This document shows, piece by piece, positions 36,563 to 44,292 of a DNA stretch of 64,000 bases (its first letter is position 1; the number at the start of each line of letters is the position of its first letter). Under the pieces are notes generated by a model. It did not search any database, had not been told where the DNA came from, and saw nothing but the letters and a program-made list of their open reading frames with translations. Source of the DNA: JAEYFP01 sp964566545 (lineage in GTDB: Bacteria; Bacillota; Clostridia; Lachnospirales; Lachnospiraceae). A program made the position numbers and the translations under genes. Location: assembly GCA_964566545.1 (NCBI GenBank), contig CAZMIX010000007.1:1-64000 (forward strand). Direction: 5' to 3'.

Positions 36563-38065
36563 TTATAAATAAGTTTTAAAAAAAATATCCCGTTCTACCA
36601 TATAAATATCGTGAAGATCATCACATCTTACCGCGATAAAATCTCCCGGATTGCCGAGCATGTACTTTTCTTCATCCCAAGCAGTAAACACCTTTGTAAT
36701 TCGATCAAGCTCTCTGGCAAAGACCTGCGTCTCCTCCGTCGGAGTGCAGCAATGCGCAAAATTTAAAATATTTTCGGTCTGCCCGGTAATACGGTTTCGT
36801 ACTGTCGGCAGATACTCCGCTTTCAGCTCGAATTTACCCTTCATTTCTTCATAGCTTTTCTCAAATATTTCTTTTTTGATCGGGTATACCTCACCCTTCA
36901 CACCGATCATAATATAAAAATTTCCATCCACAGAAATAGTAATATCCCCTTCTAGCGTTCGAATTGTAATCGGCGTTCCCTCCTGCATGATCTCGCCAAT
37001 TTTTACAAATCCAAGCGGAAGCTTTTTCTTTTGATACCGCTTCATCTTTGTAATATCAACCTTATAATCTTTTGCGTAAATAATCTCTGTTCCATCAAAA
37101 TATTCATTTAGGCGTTTGCTGAAAAATGCTTCGGAATGGAGTTTTGGATAAAACTCCATATAGCGTTTTTTACTGATGAAACCGCCGGCTTTTTCGATAT
37201 GACCACCTCCGGAACCAATTTCCTTTGTTAAAAATGCCGCAAGCTCATTTGCATGCGCTTCGCGATCACAGCTTCTGACCGACAGCTTGAAGCCATTCTC
37301 CATTTCATTATATACAACGCATATTAAAATGGCATCGACCTGCAAAACAAGATCGCTGATCAGTCCGAGCACATTCGGATCGCACGGCTGCGCCTTAATA
37401 ATTGCATAATGGTGTTCGTCATTCAAAATGTAACGAATCAATGCTATTCCTGCAATTTCAAGCTCCTTCAATGAGAGATTAGAATTTTTAAAAAGGTTGA
37501 TTAAATTATGATAGCATTCCACATCGTCCCGCATATCCATATCGACCGGATTATGAAGCTCGCTGAATTGGTTTGTATCCGCAAAAAGGCCATAATACAG
37601 AGCTGTTCCAAGCAGCTTTTTTCCTGCAAATGAAAAACCGGCTTCCTTCATCATGCTCCATACAACAGTCGAACAGCTTCCGTAGCCGGAACGAATTTCT
37701 CGAAGCAAAACATCTGTAATTTCAACCTGATGATGGTCAATAATCGCGGCGAGAGGCGCTTGGAGCCTTGTTACATTTCCGGCGCCATATTGACAATCTG
37801 TCGTAATAAGCAACCCGTTTTTTTCATCAAGATGAAGCTTAGTCTCCGGCTCCACATATTCGATCGGAATCGCTAGCCGTTCCACCATCAGTACCAAATT
37901 TGATTTTTGTATTTTCAGCTTTCCGGAATAAATCAGACGAACTGATTTTCCCCGTCCTGCAAAATAACAATAAAGCGCCCAGCCGGAAGCAAGTGCGTCC
38001 GCATCCGGATTGTCATGGCATTGAATTACAATTTCCTCATATTGATCAAGTTCTTGAAGCCTCAT
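36563..38065 (-). CDS. DHH-family phosphoesterase with C-terminal extension (NrnA-like core)
   Basis: 500 aa from the ATG at 38065, which has AAGGAG 6 nt upstream. The DHH core shows CHDNPDADALASGWAL, TTDCQYGAG and AAIIDHHQVE (manganese ligands), with GTALYYGLFADTNQF; DHHA1 carries GSGGGHIEKAGGF near residue 300. NrnA-type enzymes degrade nanoRNA or pAp and GdpP-type ones c-di-AMP; the substrate here is uncertain. NrnA is about 320 aa; this protein has about 170 more C-terminal residues (LGFVKIGEIMQEG through CDDLHDIYMVERDIFF) that I do not recognise. Confidence 0.8.
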   Translation of the reverse strand: MRLQELDQYEEIVIQCHDNPDADALASGWALYCYFAGRGKSVRLIYSGKLKIQKSNLVLMVERLAIPIEYVEPETKLHLDEKNGLLITTDCQYGAGNVTRLQAPLAAIIDHHQVEITDVLLREIRSGYGSCSTVVWSMMKEAGFSFAGKKLLGTALYYGLFADTNQFSELHNPVDMDMRDDVECYHNLINLFKNSNLSLKELEIAGIALIRYILNDEHHYAIIKAQPCDPNVLGLISDLVLQVDAILICVVYNEMENGFKLSVRSCDREAHANELAAFLTKEIGSGGGHIEKAGGFISKKRYMEFYPKLHSEAFFSKRLNEYFDGTEIIYAKDYKVDITKMKRYQKKKLPLGFVKIGEIMQEGTPITIRTLEGDITISVDGNFYIMIGVKGEVYPIKKEIFEKSYEEMKGKFELKAEYLPTVRNRITGQTENILNFAHCCTPTEETQVFARELDRITKVFTAWDEEKYMLGNPGDFIAVRCDDLHDIYMVERDIFFKTYL

Positions 38066-38170
38066 AATATCTCCTTGCATGCGCGCTCTTCAAAATGATG
38101 CTCCACTTCCTCCATTAATTCCCTTATGCACTTTCAGATATTTACTGCATATACTATTAACACGTGAATT

Positions 38171-38187
38171 GCCGCGCAAAGCGCGGC
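38171..38187 (+). repeat. GC-rich hairpin ahead of the small membrane-protein gene
   Basis: GCCGCGC-AAA-GCGCGGC is a perfect 7-bp stem with a 3-nt loop. It ends 5 nt before the GGAG ribosome binding site at 38193-38196. No T-run follows, so it is not a terminator. Confidence 0.6.
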
Positions 38188-38202
38188 GGAATGGAGAATT
38201 TC

Positions 38203-38703
38203 ATGAATGCAATCCTGAAGAAGCATCTAGTTGCCGGCGCTATTTTTGTTTCGATACTCGGAACCATTCTGCACTTTTTTTATCAATGGTCTGGCGAAAA
38301 TTTCATTGTTGGGCTGTTTGCGCCTGTTAACGAATCCGTATGGGAGCATATGAAGATGCTCTTCTTTCCGATGCTCCTATATATTATTTACATGTCCTTT
38401 TTGTTTCAAAAAAACGACTCCCTAAGAGCTGCACTGATTCTTGCTGCTTTGGTCGGTCTCTTGATGATTCCTACATTGTTTTACACTTATTCCGGCATTC
38501 TGGGCTTTCAAATAACTGTGATCGATATTTTCATTTTTTATATTAGTGTTATTCTCACCTTTATCTTTGCCTACCGTATCATCCTCTACGGCCGTTTTCA
38601 CAATGGAGCGGGCATTCTCACGCTTATTCTGCTGCTGACCGCCGTCCTGTTTTTTGTCTTTTCCGTCTATCCGCCGGATTTGGGACTGTTTCGCGTTCCA
38701 TAA
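38203..38703 (+). CDS. Small polytopic membrane protein (DUF6512-like)
   Basis: 166 aa; the start at 38203 (MNAILKKHLVAG) has GGAG 6 nt upstream, better than the ATG at 38191. Five hydrophobic segments. The conserved block FAPVNESVWEHMKMLFFPML between helices 1 and 2 is characteristic of a Firmicutes family I associate with DUF6512, of unknown function. Single-gene unit between the DHH gene and the tRNA, divergent from the DHH gene. Confidence 0.75.
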   Translation: MNAILKKHLVAGAIFVSILGTILHFFYQWSGENFIVGLFAPVNESVWEHMKMLFFPMLLYIIYMSFLFQKNDSLRAALILAALVGLLMIPTLFYTYSGILGFQITVIDIFIFYISVILTFIFAYRIILYGRFHNGAGILTLILLLTAVLFFVFSVYPPDLGLFRVP

Positions 38704-38854
38704 AGATGCTTTCGTCCACACCAACTTTTCATTTCCGGAACAGGCGCTTTGATAGTAATACATGTAAATTCATTTTAATATTATAACATGAAAACACATT
38801 GATATACCACAAAGCATGAATATTTTCTTTTTTATTCAACACGAAATGAACCAG

Positions 38855-38880
38855 AAAAAGCACCGTAAATACGGTGCTTT
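38855..38880 (-). terminator. Terminator downstream of tRNA-Trp
   Basis: AAAGCACCGT (38857-38866) and ACGGTGCTTT (38871-38880) form a perfect 10-bp stem with loop AAAT. The A-run at 38855-38859 gives the T-run on the minus strand. Confidence 0.85.
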
Positions 38881-38885
38881 TATAG

Positions 38886-38956
38886 CAGGGGATGAGAGAA
38901 TCGAACTCCCACTAAAAGTTTTGGAGACTTCTGTCATACCATTTGACCAATCCCCT
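38886..38956 (-). tRNA. tRNA-Trp (anticodon CCA)
   Basis: 71 nt without encoded CCA. Acceptor AGGGGAT pairs with ATCCCCT and the discriminator is G. D arm GTCA/TGAC, anticodon stem GAAGT/ACTTT with loop CTCCAAA (anticodon CCA), and T arm GGGAG/CTCTC with loop TTCGATT. The A1-U72 and G73 pattern agrees with Gram-positive tRNA-Trp. Confidence 0.93.
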
Positions 38957-38960
38957 TTGT

Positions 38961-39017
38961 AGGCAGGCCGTTTTGACCTGCCTATTATTTATATCATAGA
39001 TAAAGACCGGTTGTCAA
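38961..39017 (-). promoter_or_regulatory. tRNA-Trp promoter and leader hairpin
   Basis: TTGACA (39017-39012), 18 nt, TATAAA (38993-38988). Between it and the tRNA lies a hairpin, AGGCAGG (38961-38967) with CCTGCCT (38978-38984), ending 4 nt from the tRNA 5' end. Confidence 0.75.
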
Positions 39018-39075
39018 CTATAATGCATGGGCTGACAACAAAATTTTCACCATATTTTTAAACACTTTGGTACAC

Positions 39076-40506
39076 CTATAGCAGCTCCTTTAACAAGCTG
39101 CTTACAACTGCGGGGTCGGCTTTTCCTTTCATGGTTTTCATCGTCTGGCCTACGAGGAAGCCGATGGCTTTTTCCTTTCCGCTCCTGTAGTCGGCAACGG
39201 ACTGCGGATTTTTGGCGATAATTTTCTCGACGACACCCTTTAGCTCGCCGCTGTCGCTGACAGTCTTCAAGCCCTTTTGTGCAACATATGCTTCCGGATC
39301 GATATCCTGATCAAACATCATTTCGAAAACTTCCTTTGCGACCGTGGAGTTGATTTCCTTTTTGTCGGTGAGCATTACAAGCTTTGCAAGATTTTCCGGT
39401 GAAAAGCGGATATCCTGAGGATCCATCTTTCTTTCTTTCAGGAGACGGAGTGTTTCGACCATCAGCCAGTTGCTGACCTTTTTCGGGCTGCCGCAGAGTG
39501 CCACTGCGGCTTCAAAAATATCCGCCATGTGCTTGCTGCCCGTAATAATATCAATATCATAAGCAGGAATATCATATTCCTCCTGATAGCGACTCCGTTT
39601 TTCATCCCGAAGCTCCGGTTGTTTGACTTTGACTTCGCGAATCCATTCGTCAGAAATAACGACCGGAGCAAGATCGGGCTCAGGGAAATAACGGTAATCC
39701 TGCGCGTCCTCCTTGGAGCGCATCGCATAGGAATATTCCTTATTGTCATCCCAACGCCTCGTCTCCTGAATGACCCGTTTTCCATCCTCGATCAGTTCAA
39801 TCTGTCGTTCCCGCTCCCCCTCGATGGCTCTTGCAATTGCCTTAAAAGAGTTTAAGTTTTTCATTTCTGTCCTCGTGCCAAATTCAGAAGTCCCTGCGGT
39901 GCGGACGGAAAGATTGACATCGACCCTCATGGAGCCCTCCTGCAGCTTACAATCCGAAGCACCTAAATACTGGATAATCAGACGCAGCTTTTCCAAATAG
40001 GCGATGACCTCCTGTGCACTTCTCATGTCCGGCTCCGACACGATCTCGATCAACGGCACGCCTGAGCGGTTGTAATCGACGAGCGAGCAGTCCTCCCATT
40101 CATCATGAATGAGCTTTCCGGCATCCTCTTCCATATGAATTTCATGAATACGGATAACTTTTTTTCCCGCTGCCGTCTCGATTTCTACGCCGCCGTCACG
40201 GCAAACCGGCAGATAGAGCTGGGAAATCTGATAATTCTGAGGATTATCCGGATAAAAATAGTTCTTTCTGTCAAATTTACAAGATTGCGTAATTTTGCAG
40301 CCAGTCGCAAGGCCGGCCGCCATCGCGTATTCCACGACCTGTTTATTCAATACCGGGAGCGAACCGGGCATTCCGGTGCAGACCGGGCATGTATGCGCAT
40401 TCGGTTCTCCGCCAAACTCCGTAGAGCAGCCGCAAAAAATTTTCGTTTTGGTCGCAAGCTCCACATGTACTTCCAAGCCGATGACTGTTTCATATTGTCT
40501 GCTCAT
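39076..40506 (-). CDS. gatB: Aspartyl/glutamyl-tRNA amidotransferase subunit B
   Basis: 476 aa. The catalytic cradle motifs are VIGLEVHVELATKTKIFCGC, NAHTCPVCTGMPGSLPVLN, and FDRKNYFYPDNPQNYQISQL. The C-terminal YqeY-like tail domain ends KADPAVVSSLLKELL. GatB phosphorylates the Asp or Glu on the tRNA and passes it ammonia from GatA. The ATG directly follows the gatA stop (TAG-ATG), and its ribosome binding site lies in the last codons of gatA. Together with the AspRS upstream it converts Asp-tRNA(Asn) to Asn-tRNA(Asn). Confidence 0.97.
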   Translation of the reverse strand: MSRQYETVIGLEVHVELATKTKIFCGCSTEFGGEPNAHTCPVCTGMPGSLPVLNKQVVEYAMAAGLATGCKITQSCKFDRKNYFYPDNPQNYQISQLYLPVCRDGGVEIETAAGKKVIRIHEIHMEEDAGKLIHDEWEDCSLVDYNRSGVPLIEIVSEPDMRSAQEVIAYLEKLRLIIQYLGASDCKLQEGSMRVDVNLSVRTAGTSEFGTRTEMKNLNSFKAIARAIEGERERQIELIEDGKRVIQETRRWDDNKEYSYAMRSKEDAQDYRYFPEPDLAPVVISDEWIREVKVKQPELRDEKRSRYQEEYDIPAYDIDIITGSKHMADIFEAAVALCGSPKKVSNWLMVETLRLLKERKMDPQDIRFSPENLAKLVMLTDKKEINSTVAKEVFEMMFDQDIDPEAYVAQKGLKTVSDSGELKGVVEKIIAKNPQSVADYRSGKEKAIGFLVGQTMKTMKGKADPAVVSSLLKELL

Positions 40507-41961
40507 CTAGATTGCCTCCTTTTTATCTTTTACGCTCTGCTCATAGGTATAGGCCGCCTGAATGATTTTTGTCTCCTGAAAGCAGTTTCCGATCAGCTGC
40601 ATTCCGATCGGCAAGCCCGCCTGATCCGTTTGGCAGGGCAGGCAGATGGCAGGCAGTCCCGCCAGATTAACGGATACTGTGTAAATATCGCCAAGATACA
40701 TCTTAATCGGATCGCTTAAGGACTCCCCGAGCTTGGGTGCGGTCGTCGGCGCGACCGGACCCAGAATGATATCATAGTTTGTAAATGCCTGATCGAACGC
40801 TTTCTTGATCAGCGCCTTTGTGCGGAGTGCCTTTAAATAATATGCATCATAGTAGCCGGAGCTTAACACAAACGAACCGAGCATGATCCTGCGCTTCACC
40901 TCCGCTCCAAAGCCCTCGGAACGCGTCTTTTTATACATATTGTGCAGCCCCTCATATTCTTTTGTACGGTAACCATATTTGACGCCGTCAAACCGAGCGA
41001 GGTTCGAACTGGCTTCCGCCGACGCGATGGCATAATAAGCGGGGACCGCGTATTCCACGAGGCTTAGATCGAATTCCTCGACGCTGGCGCCAAGCCTTTT
41101 AAATTGCTCTGCCGCACGTAAAACGGCCTCCTTTACCTCAGCATCAATGCCGTCCGACAGATAATCGCTCGGAATTCCGATTTTCATTCCGCTTACATCG
41201 GCCTTCAGCGCAGAAGTAAAATCGTAGCTTTCCCTTCTGAAGGATGTGGAATCTTTTTTATCATGGGAAGCAATTGCCTCCAGAACTGCCGCACAGTCTG
41301 CCACATCCTTTGCGACCGGACCGATCTGGTCAAGCGAGGAGCCATAGGCGATCAGACCGTATCGCGATACAGTGCCATAAGTCGGCTTGAAACCGACCAC
41401 TCCGCAGAAGCCGCTTGGCTGCCTGATCGAGCCGCCCGTATCAGAACCGAGCGCAAACGAACATTCTCCTAATGCAACCGCCGCACAGCTTCCGCCCGAC
41501 GAACCGCCCGGCACATGTGCCGGATTGTGTGGATTTTTTGTCACTCCATAATAAGAGGTTTCCGTCGTACTCCCCATCGCAAATTCATCCATATTCGACT
41601 TCGCCACAAGGATCGCGCCGACCTTTTCAAGGCGGGATACTGCCTCGGCGTTATAGGTCGGTATGAAATTTTCCAGTATTTTTGAAGCACAGGTCGTCAA
41701 CATGCCCTTCGTACACATATTATCCTTTACGACGACCGGTACGCCCGCAAGGGGTCCGGTCAGCTCACCGGAAGCGATCTTTTTTTGTATTTCCGCCGCG
41801 CGTTTTTTTGCACCCTCCTGATCCACCGTGATCAATGCGTGGTACTGCTTTTCCTTTTCTTCTATATTAGAAAAAGCGGCTTCCACAGCCTCTGCCACAG
41901 AAACCTCCTTCGCCTGTATTTTTTTTCCCAGCTCTATGGCTGTTAAATTCATTAAATCCAT
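40507..41961 (-). CDS. gatA: Aspartyl/glutamyl-tRNA amidotransferase subunit A
   Basis: 484 aa amidase. The Ser-cisSer-Lys triad is visible: Lys in VPVVVKDNMCTKG (about residue 78), Ser in PGGSSGGSCAAVALGE, and the nucleophile Ser in ALGSDTGGSIRQPSGFCG. It releases ammonia from glutamine for GatB. Gene order gatC-gatA-gatB with gaps of 11 and 0 nt is the standard operon. Confidence 0.97.
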   Translation of the reverse strand: MDLMNLTAIELGKKIQAKEVSVAEAVEAAFSNIEEKEKQYHALITVDQEGAKKRAAEIQKKIASGELTGPLAGVPVVVKDNMCTKGMLTTCASKILENFIPTYNAEAVSRLEKVGAILVAKSNMDEFAMGSTTETSYYGVTKNPHNPAHVPGGSSGGSCAAVALGECSFALGSDTGGSIRQPSGFCGVVGFKPTYGTVSRYGLIAYGSSLDQIGPVAKDVADCAAVLEAIASHDKKDSTSFRRESYDFTSALKADVSGMKIGIPSDYLSDGIDAEVKEAVLRAAEQFKRLGASVEEFDLSLVEYAVPAYYAIASAEASSNLARFDGVKYGYRTKEYEGLHNMYKKTRSEGFGAEVKRRIMLGSFVLSSGYYDAYYLKALRTKALIKKAFDQAFTNYDIILGPVAPTTAPKLGESLSDPIKMYLGDIYTVSVNLAGLPAICLPCQTDQAGLPIGMQLIGNCFQETKIIQAAYTYEQSVKDKKEAI

Positions 41962-41972
41962 CGTAATATCTC

Positions 41973-42266
41973 CTATTCCACTGTCTTTGGCACCTTGAAG
42001 CTGCCATTTTTTTCTTCCGGTGCGTTTTTAATCATTTCCGCACGATCATCGCCGTTTATTACGACATCCTCCCGGAAAACATTATTGACAGGAAAAAGGT
42101 GTGACATCGGCTCGACGCCCTCCGTATCCAGCTCGTTCAGCTGATCGATGTAATCCAGCATATTCCCCATATCCTGTTTCGCCTGCTCCCTCTCGTCCGG
42201 GGAAAGCTCAAGCTTTGCAAGAATGCCCACATAGTCGATGATTTCATCTGATATCCTATTTTTCAT
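41973..42266 (-). CDS. gatC: Aspartyl/glutamyl-tRNA amidotransferase subunit C
   Basis: 97 aa from the ATG at 42266 (MKNRISDEIIDYVGILAKLE), preceded by GGGAGG 7 nt upstream; a further in-frame start at 42281 is poorer. Family markers are LAKLELSPDEREQAKQDMGN, MLDYIDQLNELDTEGVEP and the conserved PMSHLFPVNNVFREDV. GatC stabilises the GatA-GatB complex. Confidence 0.95.
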   Translation of the reverse strand: MKNRISDEIIDYVGILAKLELSPDEREQAKQDMGNMLDYIDQLNELDTEGVEPMSHLFPVNNVFREDVVINGDDRAEMIKNAPEEKNGSFKVPKTVE

Positions 42267-42305
42267 ACAGCTACCTCCCAAATCTTATATATAGTTCTAC
42301 ATAAA

Positions 42306-42368
42306 GTCAGCAAGGCTGACATATTCCTTATGTGCGAGTGTGCATTCCCTGCAGGCTATAATGCCTGC
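42306..42368 (-). repeat. Two short hairpins between aspS and gatC
   Basis: GTCAGC-AAG-GCTGAC (42306-42320) and GCAGGC-TATAAT-GCCTGC (42351-42368). The second ends right at the aspS stop. Neither has a T-run, so they may be RNA processing or stability sites in the operon mRNA. Confidence 0.5.
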
Positions 42369-42369
42369 G

Positions 42370-43701
42370 TTACGGCTCCAGCCTGTTTAAATCGCGCGGA
42401 AACATTGTTGTCTCACGCACGTTTGTCTCTCCTAAAAGCCGCATCGTCAGCCGCTCAAGGCCGATTCCAAGACCGCCATGCGGTGGCATGCCATGTTGAA
42501 AAGCTGACAAATAACACTCCATTCCGTCTGTTTCCATTCCTCTTGCCGCTATTTTTTCAATCAGCCTGTGATAGTCGTGAATCCGCTGCCCGCCCGTCGT
42601 AATTTCCATTCCGCGAAACAGCAGGTCAAAGCTTAGTGTAAAAGTTTCGTCCGCAGGATCATCCATCGCATAAAACGGGCGTTTCTTGGAGGGATAATGC
42701 GTGACAAATACAAAATCCGCATCATATTCTTTCTTATAATACTGCCCGATTAATGCTTCCTCCTCCGGCTCCAAATCATAGGGGGTTTTAATTTGCCTAT
42801 GATATTTCTCAGAAATCTGCCGCTTTGCCTCGTCAAAACGGACGGTTGGAATCCTGTCCGTCCTCGGCAGCTCCACAGCGAGCAGCTTAAGCTCCCTTTC
42901 ATATTCCCTCTCAAGCAATGCCATGATGGACTGCAGCAGCCCGGTTTCCATCGCCATGATATCTTCAAATCCGTCAATGTAACCCATCTCAAAATCAAGG
43001 CTTGTATATTCATTCAGGTGTCGCGCCGTGTTATGCTTCTCTGCGCGAAATACGGGCGCCGCCTCATAAACCCTGTCAAATACGCCCACAAGCATCTGCT
43101 TATAAAACTGGGGGCTTTGTGAAAGCACCGCCTTTTGTGTAAAATAATCCAGCCGGAACAGGTTCGAGCCGCCCTCGGCACCCTTGGCCGCAATTTTGGG
43201 CGTCCTCACCTCCGTGAAGCCCTGCTCATGCAGAAAATCGCGGAAGCCGCGCACGATACCCTCCTGCAATTTAAACTTTGCGCGCTCTCTGATATTCCTC
43301 ATGGAAATTGGGCGCAGATCCAGCAGCGTTTCAAGGGAAGCCGACATTTTCCACTTTGCGATCGGAATCGGCATCGTTTCCGCCGGCTCTGAAAGCACCC
43401 GAATGCCCGTAAGCTTTATTTCAATGCCTCCCGGCGCTTTTTCCTGTTCAAAGAGTACGCCCTCCGCTTCTATTGTAGCGGCTTCCTTTAGGAGGTTCAA
43501 GTCAAATTCGTGCGGTTTGCGCTCATATATACACTGCAACAGCCCCTCCCGCTTTCTTAAAATCACAAAAACCACCGTTCCCATATCGCGGATCGTATGA
43601 ATCGCGCCGTTCACCTTGACATGCTTTCCCAAATAGTCACCCGCCAGCAATTCACCGATTTCCAATGTATCTTTTTTGTTTATGCCTGTCATAAATTCCA
43701 T
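42370..43701 (-). CDS. aspS: Archaeal-type aspartyl-tRNA synthetase, probably non-discriminating
   Basis: 443 aa, much shorter than the roughly 590-aa bacterial AspRS because it lacks the GAD insertion. N-terminal OB-fold anticodon domain (GKHVKVNGAIHTIRDMGTVV; FVILRKREGLLQCI), then class II core: motif 2 FRAEKHNTARHLNEYTSLDFEM and motif 3 GLGIGLERLTMRLLG, with SQSPQFYKQML. Enzymes of this class usually charge both tRNA-Asp and tRNA-Asn. The operon with gatCAB and the Asn-type T-box upstream supports that it makes Asp-tRNA(Asn) for amidation. A discriminating AspRS may exist elsewhere in the genome. Confidence 0.92.
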   Translation of the reverse strand: MEFMTGINKKDTLEIGELLAGDYLGKHVKVNGAIHTIRDMGTVVFVILRKREGLLQCIYERKPHEFDLNLLKEAATIEAEGVLFEQEKAPGGIEIKLTGIRVLSEPAETMPIPIAKWKMSASLETLLDLRPISMRNIRERAKFKLQEGIVRGFRDFLHEQGFTEVRTPKIAAKGAEGGSNLFRLDYFTQKAVLSQSPQFYKQMLVGVFDRVYEAAPVFRAEKHNTARHLNEYTSLDFEMGYIDGFEDIMAMETGLLQSIMALLEREYERELKLLAVELPRTDRIPTVRFDEAKRQISEKYHRQIKTPYDLEPEEEALIGQYYKKEYDADFVFVTHYPSKKRPFYAMDDPADETFTLSFDLLFRGMEITTGGQRIHDYHRLIEKIAARGMETDGMECYLSAFQHGMPPHGGLGIGLERLTMRLLGETNVRETTMFPRDLNRLEP

Positions 43702-43800
43702 GATTTTCCTCCCTTCCCGGATGTAGAATCTGTATGCCGGTTCTTTTCAAGCGAGCTGTGCCGTTTACCGCAAGTTTTTTGCTGCACGAGCTGTGCATAA

Positions 43801-43888
43801 AATTTCACTTTATAAGAAATTCAGTGAAATTTCCCGTTATATAAAACAAAAGAACAGGGCGCAATTTTCATTACACTCCTGTTCTTTT
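43801..43888 (-). terminator. Terminator-like hairpin and a second stem between T-box and aspS
   Basis: AAAAGAACAGG (43848-43858) pairs with CCTGTTCTTTT (43878-43888); on the minus strand the stem ends in TTTTGTTTTA, like an intrinsic terminator. Further on, AATTTCACT (43801-43809) pairs with AGTGAAATT (43823-43831). Both lie in the roughly 250-nt leader beyond the T-box terminator and before aspS. Confidence 0.6.
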
Positions 43889-43951
43889 ATTTGCTTTGGC
43901 AGACCGTTCTTTTCTTGGCAGAAGCAACTGCGCATGGCTCGCCGTTCGCAC

Positions 43952-44220
43952 AAAAAGTCCCAGAATTAAAAATTCTGGGACGAATTAACGAGTAATCCGC
44001 GGTACCACCCGCATTGCCAAACACCATTGTCTGGCCTCTCAAGGCACTTAACGCGTGCGACGTGCCGCCCTACACGGATTTAAAATCCGATTCGAACAAC
44101 CGGCTCCGGAGTGTTCCCTTCGTCTGTCTGCTTAAACAGCGCTCTCAGTCGGTGACGCCGTATTCCTGTCAAGCTCGCAGGCAAGAGTCTCTTTCATTGC
44201 CTTTGCTTAATTTTGCTCAT
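43952..44220 (-). promoter_or_regulatory. T-box leader, asparagine specifier, with its terminator
   Basis: The minus strand carries the T-box core (TGCGGGTGGTACCGCG, 44013-43998), followed by an intrinsic terminator (GTCCCAGAATT with AATTCTGGGAC, arms 43957-43967 and 43971-43981, then TTTTT). Stem I upstream contains GGGAACACTCCGGAG; by alignment with the usual N-N-N-ACTCC context the specifier is AAC (Asn). It should sense uncharged tRNA-Asn and open aspS-gatCAB. Confidence 0.9.
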
Positions 44221-44292
44221 GATATCATACTTCTTTTTAGATTACAAGTATTTTTTATTGTTGACTTCCATTATTAAATTCTGCAAAAATTT

